A stretch of 64,000 nucleotides of DNA from DATMRS01 sp035566015 (GCA_035566015.1 DATMRS010000022.1:346882-410881); one strand, 5' to 3'; positions 19,301-27,355 are shown, counted from the first letter of the stretch. Program-made: numbers and translations. The notes: generated from the sequence alone by a model not told the origin.

Positions 19301-19473
19301 GTGCCGAGATAGGACTGCGCCGCCGCCGGACCCGGCCGGCCCAGCGCGACGAGCGCGGCCGCAAGGGCGCAGGTGGACAGGAGCGGGCGCATTCGTCCCG
19401 ATCGTCCATGCGTTCCGCCTGTCATCGCCGTGCCCCTCATGCCCCTTGTCCCCCGAAACTGATCTGTCCGCAT
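13351..19473 (-). CDS. Giant two-partner secretion exoprotein (TpsA, filamentous haemagglutinin-like)
   Basis: The 2040-residue protein starts at the ATG at 19473 (GGGGAG upstream), 14 bases after the TpsB gene stop. The frame extends further upstream only inside tpsB. An extended basic leader ends in an AAAQS signal-peptidase site. A TPS secretion domain follows (about the next 250 residues) with the FHA-like motif FYSPGGIIVGATGRFDVGSL. A Gly/Ala/Thr-rich stretch with imperfect 20-25 residue repeats (pattern GGTATILADGGTI-like) sits near residues 500-900. Beyond it is a long run of beta-helix type strands (SITA, VTIDAGDDVLI patterns). The tail is acidic. Only a handful of Cys occur, consistent with secretion. 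It should be exported through the TpsB pore encoded just upstream. The function on the cell surface (adhesion, biofilm or contact) is not readable; no C-terminal toxin domain is apparent. Confidence 0.88.
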   Translation of the reverse strand: MRTDQFRGTRGMRGTAMTGGTHGRSGRMRPLLSTCALAAALVALGRPGPAAAQSYLGTANPISGATVNQGTPGQTVVTVTGPTAAINWTPTGTPDGNGVISFQNAGTTAIFQSSGGDYTVLNRIVPTDPANSISFNGTTQSFIGPAGGQTGGNIWFYSPGGIIVGATGRFDVGSLGLTTLDTDVDSFLASNGSYSFAATPGSRAKISIVAPDAAGESSIRATGANAYVALVSPRIDMAGKVNVNGSAAYVAAEAVDITIHQGLFDISVQSGSETDGSAADSVTFSHTGATTGAASSSYGDARQIYMVAIPKNNAITMLVGGDVGFDASDATLVDGGIILSAGNDVGSYSFSSSSAPYVYASGQPTPGVDANIEIAGGHFLSPLNVNAVTDINAHTLGGATLAFDRAVDFYAGRNATLTAFTGSSVTAASNVSLTSNMYDASGEAIVGSVAAVVQDGASMTVGGNLSLTTYGYLSSESGDTTPPPIVGGSASIRAGSGGTLAISGDLALDAQAYGGYAFSGDGGDGTGGTATILADGGTITVGGNASLTADGSGGASGEGATGGIGRGGTARLETDNGGTFQAGIITVSAAGTGGGDGGEGFSVSNGGAGIGGNAAIIANGGSIIADSATINANGTGADGGGNEFGYGSDSFIDGGSGGAGTGGFARLETGGGAIALGTLTLDAVGTGGQGGNALELTDEFGYGTGTSGNGGLAGSGQGGQTAILATGTGTIEVDSATLSADGLGGNGGTSDFAVGAAGGQGLGGGALGGGNEGVHVEVSDGGQITLASLTASANGQGGANGVGTTTASATASNEGGYVRIGAAGGSLKTGDTTLSATATGDNEGDGGTILIDIADAASGAYGALTTGLVSLDASGDTAGYIGIRNASADPAGAILFGYNPEVPSEGLSFYATVSGVAGGPAAIELTAQGGPVRFQGDATFSTDRNIAVHGTGAAGIIGEQQLYLFGDSIRVDHAGQTAIPTPTLSAQSIVASAYGDLLSSPGSLLRAADSIDITADNLNAAALEAGNSITAISHAYMTISDATTLAPVTTGDDPAAPPVAPSILLLAGATDSPIYADGNITVTGTLNTAGTIDIKAGRDVTVAATGRIQSDNRVTIDAGDDVLIHGAIVAAANPLPDPTGLEPDNLGTAAGLFITAGQTPIGYEPDPGNVSAIIADGSIDAGDRPILLSAGAIQVEGTISGRSLLVEVNDAPVSDASQSNDGGQLSADCLQGNVCLGTVNLTGGLSIGDTSYSPTPPSAVRIADGTVGSATVLSQGDIAIGKADGATHRFEVNGPLRLDASGGRLLLPGTITLAGNGSVQLLAAHGIMGAAATIETTSDAGLYLGDGGLTLASIRTGGALDQLDAAGTLITANGLNVSGAVTIADTLSVGQGSFQIDAGAISLGRLVLTGDAALSSDGALVIGDDAQIGGALSARGSSVSVNASHAVTIASAEATVGDLSINATELNVESATATGDILLGATNDLTVGTANAGGGITTTAAGNLSASQLAAASGIDLQAGGTLEVNNVTASGSDSVVRLRAVSDQGDASATPLVRIAQVVRGGSVEIASDGDVELLGGASIDANSGVGLTAGNAVRLAEGSSVGSGMTAPVSPGAFSLLLAGGPTDNVSIDAGSIEIDGTVQGLAIDLRSAAIAIGPGGSVGNTDTQTLTFTNRAGQTFIGGEKHDDAYSLSNAEVARTRANRISIIAPDADGDTVIDTLDLLGSAAANGGNLVGNNAAFLIQGGRSVRVQGAVTMHGAAAGDTLAIGATDRIDVVTPTGSIGLFGESENLAGRLSLAANTITVASQQAIDALGRLSSASAKSDRLDTNDGEVKPEGYLQANAMEFRAGIGLLIQNSGGAASDAASHAGFTVGAGGVTIITTAPQTQIAINGRQLGATGTFVTGSDLIPLLTVGAPDGTAARFDRTSTANGCLIVSTSCQAIDNGVLPPVQDVIGTVLTPADENDPSGDAPGTIQRLSTPLIDLPDFDGLGVTPLIDDPVTGAGNEQFWSGGDGLGMPGDIDQQVTSTRRDDDEQDGNAP

Positions 19474-19487
19474 GTCGACCCGCTCCC

Positions 19488-21275
19488 CTAACGCGACCAG
19501 GGCACCAGCCGTGTCGAGAAGGAGAGCAGGACGCGCGGATCGCCCCGCTTCGCCTGATAGGTCGCGCGCTCCAGCGGTGCCGCCACCATCAGGTCCAACC
19601 GCGCATGATCGCCATAAGCAGCGCGCAGGCCGACACCTGCCGACGACAATTGCTGCGGATCGGGGCGGGGTGGGGCCGCGAACCGATTCTTGTTCCACAC
19701 CCAGGCATGATCGAAGAAGATGTAAGGCTGAAACACGAGATCGCTGCGCGAATGCGGCGCCAGATGGCCGTAGCGCAGCTCGGCGGAAAGGCCGACCCCG
19801 CTGTCCCCGATCACCGCGCCCGGATCATAGCCGCGCCCGACGGTGAAATTGCCGCCCGAAAACTGCTCGTAGCTGAGCAGCGGATCGGCGGCATATTGCG
19901 CACGCGGGCTGAGCGAGAAGGTGATATCGGGGACGGGGCGATATTCGCCCGCGCCCGAAAAGCGGATCAGGAAAGCGTCGGACTTCGCGCCGAAGCGACT
20001 CAGCAGAATGTCGCCCGAATCGCTCGCGCCCAGGATGTTCAACCCCTTGCGCAGCTCGATCGAGCCACCCGCCTGCCAGCGCGGTTCGGCAAAGGAATAA
20101 CCGGCGATATTGCCGATGCTCGCCGGGTCAACCGCCTGGAGATCGATCCGGCCATAGAGGGTGCGCAGATGATCCTCGCTGAGCGGCAGGTTGCCGCCCG
20201 AATCCGGCGCCAGCCGTGCGCGCTGGTTGACGATTTCGAGGCCGATTGCGCCGCGCACATTGGCCGATTGGCTGCGCAAAAAGGGATAGCTCGCCTCGCC
20301 CGCCGCGACGAGGGTGCGCGAGAGCAGCCGGGCTCCAGCGTCGGCGCCGAGATCGGGTTCGGTCCACGCATAGGCGAAGCGGCCGCCCAGCGTCAGCCCT
20401 TCATGCCCGGCGCGCAGATCGTAGCCCACCTGTACGACGTGCTGCTCCTCGAAATCGGGCGTACTGTAAAGGCCTGCGGTCAGCCGGTCGCCGAAACCCA
20501 ATATGTCGTAAGCTTCGCCCCGGATCATGCCGCCGAACCGGCCGACCGAGCGCGAGCCGTAATTCTGGACATTCGCTTCGATCGTGAAGGGTGTCCGCAC
20601 GACCTCCACCTCGCCGATCACCTCGCCCGGTTTCGTTCCGGCGGGACGCAACGTCAGCCGCACGTCGAAACCCGGCAGATCGCGCGCCAGCAGCAGATAG
20701 CGTTCGGCATCATGCTCGTTGAAAACGGCGTCGCCCTTCAGCGCCTCCAGATAGCTGGCGATCAGGCGCTCCGAACGCCCCGCGTCGCCGCGGACCTGAA
20801 TGGCGACGATCTTCGCCATCAGCACGTTGAAATGCACGATGCCGCTGCTGATTTTCTGTGCAGGCACCTGCACCGCCGCCAGATAGCCGGCGCGGCGCAG
20901 GATCGTGGCCGCAGCATCGCGTATCTCGCACACGACCGCGATCGGCATTTCCTTGCCGAGATAGGCTTCATAAGCGGGGCGTAGCGTCGCGGCGGGCACC
21001 GCCTGCAGATTGTCGAACACCGCCTCGCGCAGTGTGACCTTCACGTCGGCGAAGCGGGGATTGGCGAGCGGGCAGGGCGCGCGCTCGATCCCGCCCGAGA
21101 CGGTGAGCCGCGAGGGCGCGCGCACGTCGGGGCCGGGGGCAGCGCGGTTCACCTCTTCGCGCGTCGGCAGGCTGCTCGACGACGGCGGTGCGACCTGCGC
21201 GGCGACGGGGCCGGCGGCCAGCACCGTCGAGAAGCCGAGAACGGCAAGCCGGCTGTTGCGTCGCAAGGATATCAT
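19488..21275 (-). CDS. TpsB/ShlB-family outer-membrane translocator (POTRA + 16-strand barrel type)
   Basis: The protein has about 595 residues. A signal peptide (ending AAGPVAAQ) is followed by a Pro/Ser linker, a POTRA domain region (about residues 75-220) and a C-terminal barrel. The loop-6 motif of TpsB/Omp85 proteins is visible as GRGYDPG. A second in-frame possibility is a TTG at 21293; the ATG at 21275 is preferred because GGGGGGA lies 9 bases upstream. The product should recognise the TPS domain of the adjacent exoprotein and thread it through the outer membrane. The gene immediately precedes tpsA, the usual tpsB-tpsA arrangement. Confidence 0.92.
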   Translation of the reverse strand: MISLRRNSRLAVLGFSTVLAAGPVAAQVAPPSSSSLPTREEVNRAAPGPDVRAPSRLTVSGGIERAPCPLANPRFADVKVTLREAVFDNLQAVPAATLRPAYEAYLGKEMPIAVVCEIRDAAATILRRAGYLAAVQVPAQKISSGIVHFNVLMAKIVAIQVRGDAGRSERLIASYLEALKGDAVFNEHDAERYLLLARDLPGFDVRLTLRPAGTKPGEVIGEVEVVRTPFTIEANVQNYGSRSVGRFGGMIRGEAYDILGFGDRLTAGLYSTPDFEEQHVVQVGYDLRAGHEGLTLGGRFAYAWTEPDLGADAGARLLSRTLVAAGEASYPFLRSQSANVRGAIGLEIVNQRARLAPDSGGNLPLSEDHLRTLYGRIDLQAVDPASIGNIAGYSFAEPRWQAGGSIELRKGLNILGASDSGDILLSRFGAKSDAFLIRFSGAGEYRPVPDITFSLSPRAQYAADPLLSYEQFSGGNFTVGRGYDPGAVIGDSGVGLSAELRYGHLAPHSRSDLVFQPYIFFDHAWVWNKNRFAAPPRPDPQQLSSAGVGLRAAYGDHARLDLMVAAPLERATYQAKRGDPRVLLSFSTRLVPWSR

Positions 21276-21488
21276 TCGCGCGTTTCCCCCCAAATGCGCC
21301 TTTAAGGCTCCGGCCGCGCCGGTCCGCGCCGCCGGCGCAGATGGCCCGTTTCTGGTTATGTCTGCGTCCCCCGTGGGTTGGCGGTCTCCGGAAAGAGCCG
21401 GAAATCCGCGCTTGCCCCGCAGCCCGACGCGCTACCAGCGTGCCCCACCGCTTTCAAGATTAATGCCCGGGAAACCTTGGCAAAAACG
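21276..21488 (-). promoter_or_regulatory. Gap upstream of the tpsB-tpsA pair, possible separate promoter
   Basis: About 200 bases separate the FecR-like gene from tpsB, while the other genes of this cluster are nearly contiguous. A promoter for tpsBA or an mRNA processing site could be here. The segment includes the GGGGGGA ribosome binding site of tpsB and a GC-rich palindromic patch (CCGCGCC/GGCGCGG type). I see no clear coding frame or certain promoter. Confidence 0.3.
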
Positions 21489-22226
21489 TCAGCTGGCCGG
21501 CTCCGCCGCACTGCCCGGCACCGAAATGGTTTCGACCAGAAGGTCGAGTTGCGCCTGGCAGCCGTTGCGAATCAGCAACGAAGCGGTGTCTTCCAGTCCC
21601 GTTGAACGTGACTCGATCACCAGGAAGCGGAGCGTCGTCGCCGGACGCCCTTTTTGCGAAATGGTGTAGATCGCGCCATCGATGATCGGCAGCGATTGGG
21701 GCCAATCCTTCACCGACTGGTTCTGGACCCAGTTGATCCTGTCGCTCTTGCCGTTGCTCGCGATCGTCATCGTCGCCGGCGCGCGATCGCCGCCGCGCCA
21801 GAGCGTGAGGCTCTTCGGATCGGTGACGCAGATTTTCGCGCTCTTGTCGACATCGATGAACCAGATGTTCGGATTGCGGGTAGAATCGCCGATGCCGGCG
21901 ATGCCTCGCACAGCCCCGATGCGCGCGCGCGTGCCGCTCGCCTGGACGGGAGCGCGGCGTGTCTCGGCCAGCGCGGTGGAGGGCGCTTCCGGGCTGAACG
22001 TGCCCGGGCCACGCAGGGTCCGCGTGCCGCGCCCGTCGAGGATCACCACCGTGTCGCCCGCTTTCAGCGTGATGCGGCTATTGTCCGCCAGCGCCGTGCC
22101 GGGCTTGAAACGGGCGGCGGAAGGGCCACTCGATTTCACGACCAGCGGATTGGCGATCGCCACGCCCGCGCCGAACGCAAGCGCAATTGCGAAACCAACG
22201 GGTTTCAAGACGCTATTCCAAGACAA
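21489..22226 (-). CDS. Exported FecR-like domain protein
   Basis: The 245-residue protein starts at a TTG (22226) with a perfect AGGAGG 5 bases upstream and overlaps the end of the cyclase gene by 14 bases. It carries a signal peptide ending VAIAN. A FecR-type beta region follows (about residues 28-90), with LKAGDTVVILDGRGTRTL and RGPGTF. A second half has two Cys (in KICVTD and RNGCQA). FecR-like domains occur in envelope regulators and in exported proteins of unknown role; there is no transmembrane anchor beyond the signal. The tight overlap with the CHASE2 cyclase implies joint function. The specific role is unknown. Confidence 0.7.
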   Translation of the reverse strand: MSWNSVLKPVGFAIALAFGAGVAIANPLVVKSSGPSAARFKPGTALADNSRITLKAGDTVVILDGRGTRTLRGPGTFSPEAPSTALAETRRAPVQASGTRARIGAVRGIAGIGDSTRNPNIWFIDVDKSAKICVTDPKSLTLWRGGDRAPATMTIASNGKSDRINWVQNQSVKDWPQSLPIIDGAIYTISQKGRPATTLRFLVIESRSTGLEDTASLLIRNGCQAQLDLLVETISVPGSAAEPAS

Positions 22227-24249
22227 AGCTACCTCCTGCCCCGACTTTGCGTAAACGATAGACCAGATTGGTCATCGCCGCATCCTCGTCACGCTCCTCG
22301 CAATATTTCTCCAGCTCTTGGAGAGCAGAGACATCACCCTGATCGAATCGATCATATAATGCTGTGAGGTAGGTCACATCGGCATTTACCATGTTCGTGA
22401 CCGGCTCATAGACGGCGATGGGGGTCGCACGCCCGCGCACGACGACGCGACCCATCGGGCGGAAGGCGACGCTCGTCACGCCCGCGATCGCGGGTTCGCT
22501 GACGAGGACGCGCGTGCTTAGCGCCTTGTTCGCGCTTTCCAGCCGGGCGGCGAGATTCATGCTGTCGCCAAGCGCGGTATATTGGATGCGCCCCTCGCCG
22601 CCGAAATTGCCAACGATCGCCTCGCCGCAATGCAGGCCGACACGGGTGCGGCCGATCGGCGGCACACCCTCAGGCACCTCGCGGCGAAAGGCCTCGCCTG
22701 CCTCATACATCGCCACGGCGGCGCGCGCGGCCCTGTCGGCGTCGTCGTCGCGCGCGATCGGCGCCCCCCAGAAGGCGACGATAGCATCGCCGACGAACTT
22801 GTCGATCGTCCCACCGTGGCGGAGCACGACGTCGCTCAGCAGGTCGAGGTAGCGATTGAGCAGGAAGGCGACGATCTCCGGCTCGATCGCGTGCGACAAT
22901 TTGGTGAAGCCTTCGAGGTCGGTGAACAGCGCATGGATCGGGCGCTTCTCGCCATGCAGCGCGAGGCGGCCGGGATCGCGCACGATCTCATTGGCGATGT
23001 CGCGCGGCAGATATTTGCCAAGCGCGGACTGGGCGATCTTCTTCTGCTTCGCGCCGACCGAGTTCATCGCCATGCTCACCGCGACGAAGGCGGCGAGCCA
23101 GCCGGCGGCCCAGCCGAAGACGGGCAGGCCCTGCGTGTCGATGCCGTGCGCCTGTATCCAGAAGGGAAGGATGGCAGCGATCGCCGCCTGCGCCGCGAAA
23201 AGCGGTACGGAGAGCCAGAGCCGGCTGCCGAGGAGGCGGGTGACCGCGCCGCCGATCGCGAAGCACAATGCCGCCAGCCAGAGCGGCGGTGCCGGCACCC
23301 GGGCGTAGCGCACGCCGTCCAGCAATTGCGCGAGCATATGCGCGTGGACCTTGAGCCCGGCGATCGTCAGGCCTGTCGCGCGCGTCTCGGGCGTCTTGAA
23401 CTGATCGACGTCGTCGAGGTCGCCGCCGATCAGGACGTAACGCCCCTCGACGAGCGGCTTGAGCGCGGCATCGGGTATCGCGGGATCGGCGAGAAACTGG
23501 AGCGTGATTTCGGGAAAGACCGCTTCGTCGCGATACAGCGGATCGCGGAAGCGGATCGCGCCCTGATAGGCGCGAAACTCGGGATGCGCGCCGCTCAGTG
23601 CGTTGGAGAGGAGCGGGGGCAACCCCGCCGGCTGATCGGGCCAGTTGCGGATGACGTTGTCGGCCGCGTCGGTGAGCAGGCGGATACTCGTCGGGTGGAC
23701 GTTCGGGTTGTCGATCCGCCGGAGGAAGCCGCGCAGGAACTGTTCGCGCGGCAGCGGCATATTGTCGGGATTGGTCGCGTGGGTCGCAAAGCCCAAATAG
23801 GTCGGCACCGTCATTCCGTGTAACGCGGCGATCAGCGCCGGATCTTCGGGTGTCGCCTGATCGATCAGCATGTCGATGCCGATCGCGCGAGGGCCGAGCC
23901 TGTCGAGCCGGGCGAGCGCCCGGGCGAGGATCAACCGATCGAGCGGGGAGATACGGCCGGTCTGAATACGCGTATCATCGTCATAGACGACGAGCGCGAT
24001 GCGATCATCCTGCGCCGTGCGCGGCACGCTCGCTGCGGCGCGCAGATCGTAAAGGAATTTCTCCGCATCGCTCGCATAAGGCAGGCTCCAGGCGTAGCGC
24101 GCGAGCAGGAAGGCGGCGAGCAGGACGGCGAGCGTCGCCGCCACGCGCAGTGGCCCCACCTGCCGGAGCAGCCGGGCGACCCCGTCTTTACCCCCGCGCG
24201 TTCGGGGCGGGGCGCTGGCATTGTCCGCAAGCCCGGCCGTCGTCGCCAT
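22213..24249 (-). CDS. CHASE2 sensor-class III adenylate/guanylate cyclase
   Basis: The 678-residue protein has one N-terminal transmembrane helix (about 36-55), an extracytoplasmic CHASE2 domain (about 60-320), three more helices (about 325-410) and a cytoplasmic class III cyclase domain (about 430-620). The cyclase has both metal Asp residues (FTDLEGFTKLS and FVGDAIVAFWGAP) and the transition-state Asn/Arg in LGDSMNLAARLE, so it should be active and make cAMP (or cGMP). It starts 10 bases after the CHAT gene stop and its 3' end overlaps the FecR-like gene by 14 bases. It would report an envelope signal to the cytoplasm. The ligand is unknown. Confidence 0.93.
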   Translation of the reverse strand: MATTAGLADNASAPPRTRGGKDGVARLLRQVGPLRVAATLAVLLAAFLLARYAWSLPYASDAEKFLYDLRAAASVPRTAQDDRIALVVYDDDTRIQTGRISPLDRLILARALARLDRLGPRAIGIDMLIDQATPEDPALIAALHGMTVPTYLGFATHATNPDNMPLPREQFLRGFLRRIDNPNVHPTSIRLLTDAADNVIRNWPDQPAGLPPLLSNALSGAHPEFRAYQGAIRFRDPLYRDEAVFPEITLQFLADPAIPDAALKPLVEGRYVLIGGDLDDVDQFKTPETRATGLTIAGLKVHAHMLAQLLDGVRYARVPAPPLWLAALCFAIGGAVTRLLGSRLWLSVPLFAAQAAIAAILPFWIQAHGIDTQGLPVFGWAAGWLAAFVAVSMAMNSVGAKQKKIAQSALGKYLPRDIANEIVRDPGRLALHGEKRPIHALFTDLEGFTKLSHAIEPEIVAFLLNRYLDLLSDVVLRHGGTIDKFVGDAIVAFWGAPIARDDDADRAARAAVAMYEAGEAFRREVPEGVPPIGRTRVGLHCGEAIVGNFGGEGRIQYTALGDSMNLAARLESANKALSTRVLVSEPAIAGVTSVAFRPMGRVVVRGRATPIAVYEPVTNMVNADVTYLTALYDRFDQGDVSALQELEKYCEERDEDAAMTNLVYRLRKVGAGGSFVLE

Positions 24250-24259
24250 CGTCAGCCCT

Positions 24260-27200
24260 TCAGCGGGTCTTGAGAACGGGTTGGTCTCCGTCGCCGATCA
24301 CGACGAAATCGGCCCAATAATAAGGATGCGACGTTTCGGGGGCTGCCATGAGCGCCAACTGGCCGTTCTGGATCGCCTGCGCGACGGTGGTGCCCGGTGG
24401 CGAGCTGAACAGCTTGCCAATCAGCCGCTCGGTCGCGTGATAATCGTCGGGGGCGGGCCAGTGGCTGGCGATCACCGAACGACCGCCCGCGCCGATGAAG
24501 GCGCGCACGAGGCCGTCAAGCGCCTCGCCGCCGCCGTTCGTGATGCCCGCCTCGCGCGTCGCCGCGACGGTCGCCTTGCCGGCGGTGTCGCAGGCGGAGA
24601 GGATCACGAGGTCCGCATCCAGCCGGAGATCGTAAATCTCCTTGAATGTCAGCAGCCCATCCGATGTGGCGCCGCCGAAGGAGGTGACGAGTGCCGGCCG
24701 CGCGGGGCATTCGGGGCGCGGCGCGGTGACGAGGCCGTGCGTCGCGAAGTGGAGGATGCGATAGTTTGAAATATCGTCGCGCTGCTTGATCGCGGTGTCG
24801 CTGAATGCTCCGCCAGTGACGACAGCCGATCGGTCGTTGCCAATGATCGCCTGCGCCGTGCGTAACTCGGTCGCCTTGATTGGGCGATCCCAGGCGGCGA
24901 GCGGCCATTCGCAATCGATCGCGCCCTGGCTTAGCGCGCCACGCGTCGAGGCGAGATGCACGATCGGGGAAACCGGGGCATTCTGGCCGAAGCCCAGATA
25001 TTGCTCCTTCGCCGACGAAGGCGGGCTCTTGCGCACATCACGGAAGGCGCGCGCCGAAACCGATGTCGAAACCTGCAATTTCCTGCCCAGCCAGTCGATC
25101 CCGGTGAAATCGAATTCGTCGGCGCCGGCCTTGGCGGTGCGCGCGAGATAGCGGTCCACGCCCGTCTGATCGGCGATCAGCAGATTGATCGGCAGGCGGA
25201 GCATCGCGCCGTCGGGCTCGAAGATCAGATGGCGTATATGGCCAAGCCGCGGTTGAATCGGCGCAACCAGTTCGACGTACAGCGCGCGGGCACGTTTCAC
25301 GTCGAACGGGTAGGTGAGAACCTGGCCATTCTCCTCGACCGATATCGTGTTGCGCAAGGCGGTGACGTCGCGGTCGAGCGCATCGGCGGTCGTCGGCGCG
25401 CGAAAAGCGGTCGCGTCACTGGCGGTGACGAGGATGCCGTAAACCGCGTTGCCGACGACGGCGAGCTTGAAATAGGCCTCGTCGGGCTTGAGCGTCGCCT
25501 TAAGGTCGGCGAGCGTCATCGCGTCGGTCGAGAGCGCGCGATAGCGGGGAAAGGCGGACAGTTTCGCCTGCGTTGCGACCTGCTCCGCCTCCAGCGCCTT
25601 CAACGATTCGCGGAGCGCCGCCAGCTTCGCCTGCTCGGTCGCGGACGCATCGGGCAGCGAGGCGAGGCGGGCATATTCTATGCGATCGCGCTCGACATCG
25701 CGCGTCAGGCTGACCGACTGGCGAAACAACCGCGCCGCCTCATCGCTGCCGCCCGACAACTCGCGCGCCAGCACCGCCTGCGTGTCGGCGACACCGGGGC
25801 GGACGAGCGTCTGGCTCGCGCGGAAGAAATCGCCCACCAGCGCGGGATGCGCCGGAATTTCGCGGGCGAGCAGGGCGAAATAGGGTGCGAGCAGATTTTC
25901 GAATCCTGTCGTCGTCCCGCCATTCGCGGTCATCGTCGAGACAACCTCGCTGTAGAGATCGAGCGCCGCCTGCGTCTGACCACGCCGCGCGAGAAAGGCG
26001 GCCAGCCGCGCTTTCGAGGCGTGCACCGCCGCCGAACCCGGATATTCGCTTTGTAGCAGGGCCACGGCGCGACGCAGTTGGGCCTCGGCGGACCCGAACT
26101 TGCCCTCCACCTCGTCGATCGCGGCCAGTTCGCCCAGCGTCTGCGAGCGCAGGCGAATGATCGAGGTGACGCGGCCCTGCCGAATCGCCAGCATCTGCTG
26201 AAGGCTGCCTTCCAACAGCATGCGTCCGCCCGTCAGGTCGCCGCGCAGCCGCTTCACGGTACCGCGTAGCTGCTCGGCCTGCGCGTCAAGTATTTCGGCT
26301 TTCTCGACCGGCGTCAGGCTGAGATTTTCGGTGATGCCGAGCTGTCGGTTGAGCGGCGCGCCCGAATTGATCTCGGCGGATGCACTGGCATCGATCACCG
26401 GCGCGTCGACATTGCCTCCGAGACGGACGATCGGGGCCAGCGGCGCGTCGAGTTCGCGTGCCGCATCGTCGAGCTTCCGCTGGTTGATGAGGTGCATCAC
26501 GTGGAAGTTGCGGCGCAGGCGCAATTGCACGGGATCGGCCGTCGGGATGAGCGCGGCCTGCGCGAAGAGCGCGTCGGCCTCGGCGAACTGGCCGAGATTG
26601 GAGATCTGCAACGCGCGGTTGACGGTATATTCGCCAAGTTGCCGTTCGCTCAGCCGGTTGCCGTCATGCTCGGCCCGCGCCAGCAGCGCGTTGAAGAACT
26701 CGGCCGCTTCGGCATAGGAGCCGCTATTATTGCGACGATAGCCTTCCGCCAGCGCCTGATCGAGATCGAGGCTGCCGGCCTGGACGCGGGCGAAAGCGGC
26801 GGCATCGCCGACGTCGGTCGTCGCCGCCTCGATCGTGCCGGACACCGCCCGGTCGGCAACGATCGTGCGCAGGCCGAGGCGGAGCGCGCTGTCGTAGCCG
26901 GCCAGCCCTTCGGCGACATAGGTGGTGCGGCCCTGCGGCGCGATATAGACGCGATAGTCGACATCCGCCGCCGTCAGCCGGCATTCCTGCCGCCGGACCG
27001 GCCCGACATTATCGAGTCGCGTTGATTCTTCCGGTCCGGTGCAATTGACACGATCGCGGCGCAGCCCGGCGAGGCGGATGGCGGGATTATCGTCCCCGTT
27101 GCGCAGCGCATAGACCTGTCCGACGGGCGCGGCGGCGTCGCGGCAGACGATATTGTAGGCGCGATCGAACATGCCGTGGAAGGATTTGTCGCTTCTCTTC

Positions 27201-27355
27201 GCCTGAAGCTGACACAGCGCGCCTTTCGCGTCGCCGATCCGGAAGGTGTCCTGAAGGCTGGGACGCTCCTGGGGGGACAGCGCCCAGGCCGGCGTAAGCG
27301 CCGCCAGCGCGGCGCCGGCCACCAATGGACGCGCGACTTTCCCGAATATACCCAC
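24260..27355 (-). CDS. Exported TPR-CHAT domain (caspase-like) protein
   Basis: The protein has 1031 residues. A GTG at 27355 has GGGGGGAGG five bases upstream and is preferred over an in-frame GTG at 27376 that has no such site. A signal peptide runs to TPAWALS. Next come a Cys-containing N-terminal region, a helical TPR-like section (about 190-480, e.g. SYAEAAEFFNALLARAEHDG), a coiled-coil stretch (about 540-600), and a C-terminal CHAT domain (about 690-1030). The CHAT catalytic dyad is visible: His in HFATHG (about residue 870) and Cys in ILSACDT (about residue 918). CHAT proteins belong to the caspase/separase clan of cysteine peptidases. As the first gene of the cluster it may process or regulate the secreted products. 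Protease activity and the target are inference. Confidence 0.9.
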   Translation of the reverse strand: MGIFGKVARPLVAGAALAALTPAWALSPQERPSLQDTFRIGDAKGALCQLQAKRSDKSFHGMFDRAYNIVCRDAAAPVGQVYALRNGDDNPAIRLAGLRRDRVNCTGPEESTRLDNVGPVRRQECRLTAADVDYRVYIAPQGRTTYVAEGLAGYDSALRLGLRTIVADRAVSGTIEAATTDVGDAAAFARVQAGSLDLDQALAEGYRRNNSGSYAEAAEFFNALLARAEHDGNRLSERQLGEYTVNRALQISNLGQFAEADALFAQAALIPTADPVQLRLRRNFHVMHLINQRKLDDAARELDAPLAPIVRLGGNVDAPVIDASASAEINSGAPLNRQLGITENLSLTPVEKAEILDAQAEQLRGTVKRLRGDLTGGRMLLEGSLQQMLAIRQGRVTSIIRLRSQTLGELAAIDEVEGKFGSAEAQLRRAVALLQSEYPGSAAVHASKARLAAFLARRGQTQAALDLYSEVVSTMTANGGTTTGFENLLAPYFALLAREIPAHPALVGDFFRASQTLVRPGVADTQAVLARELSGGSDEAARLFRQSVSLTRDVERDRIEYARLASLPDASATEQAKLAALRESLKALEAEQVATQAKLSAFPRYRALSTDAMTLADLKATLKPDEAYFKLAVVGNAVYGILVTASDATAFRAPTTADALDRDVTALRNTISVEENGQVLTYPFDVKRARALYVELVAPIQPRLGHIRHLIFEPDGAMLRLPINLLIADQTGVDRYLARTAKAGADEFDFTGIDWLGRKLQVSTSVSARAFRDVRKSPPSSAKEQYLGFGQNAPVSPIVHLASTRGALSQGAIDCEWPLAAWDRPIKATELRTAQAIIGNDRSAVVTGGAFSDTAIKQRDDISNYRILHFATHGLVTAPRPECPARPALVTSFGGATSDGLLTFKEIYDLRLDADLVILSACDTAGKATVAATREAGITNGGGEALDGLVRAFIGAGGRSVIASHWPAPDDYHATERLIGKLFSSPPGTTVAQAIQNGQLALMAAPETSHPYYWADFVVIGDGDQPVLKTR

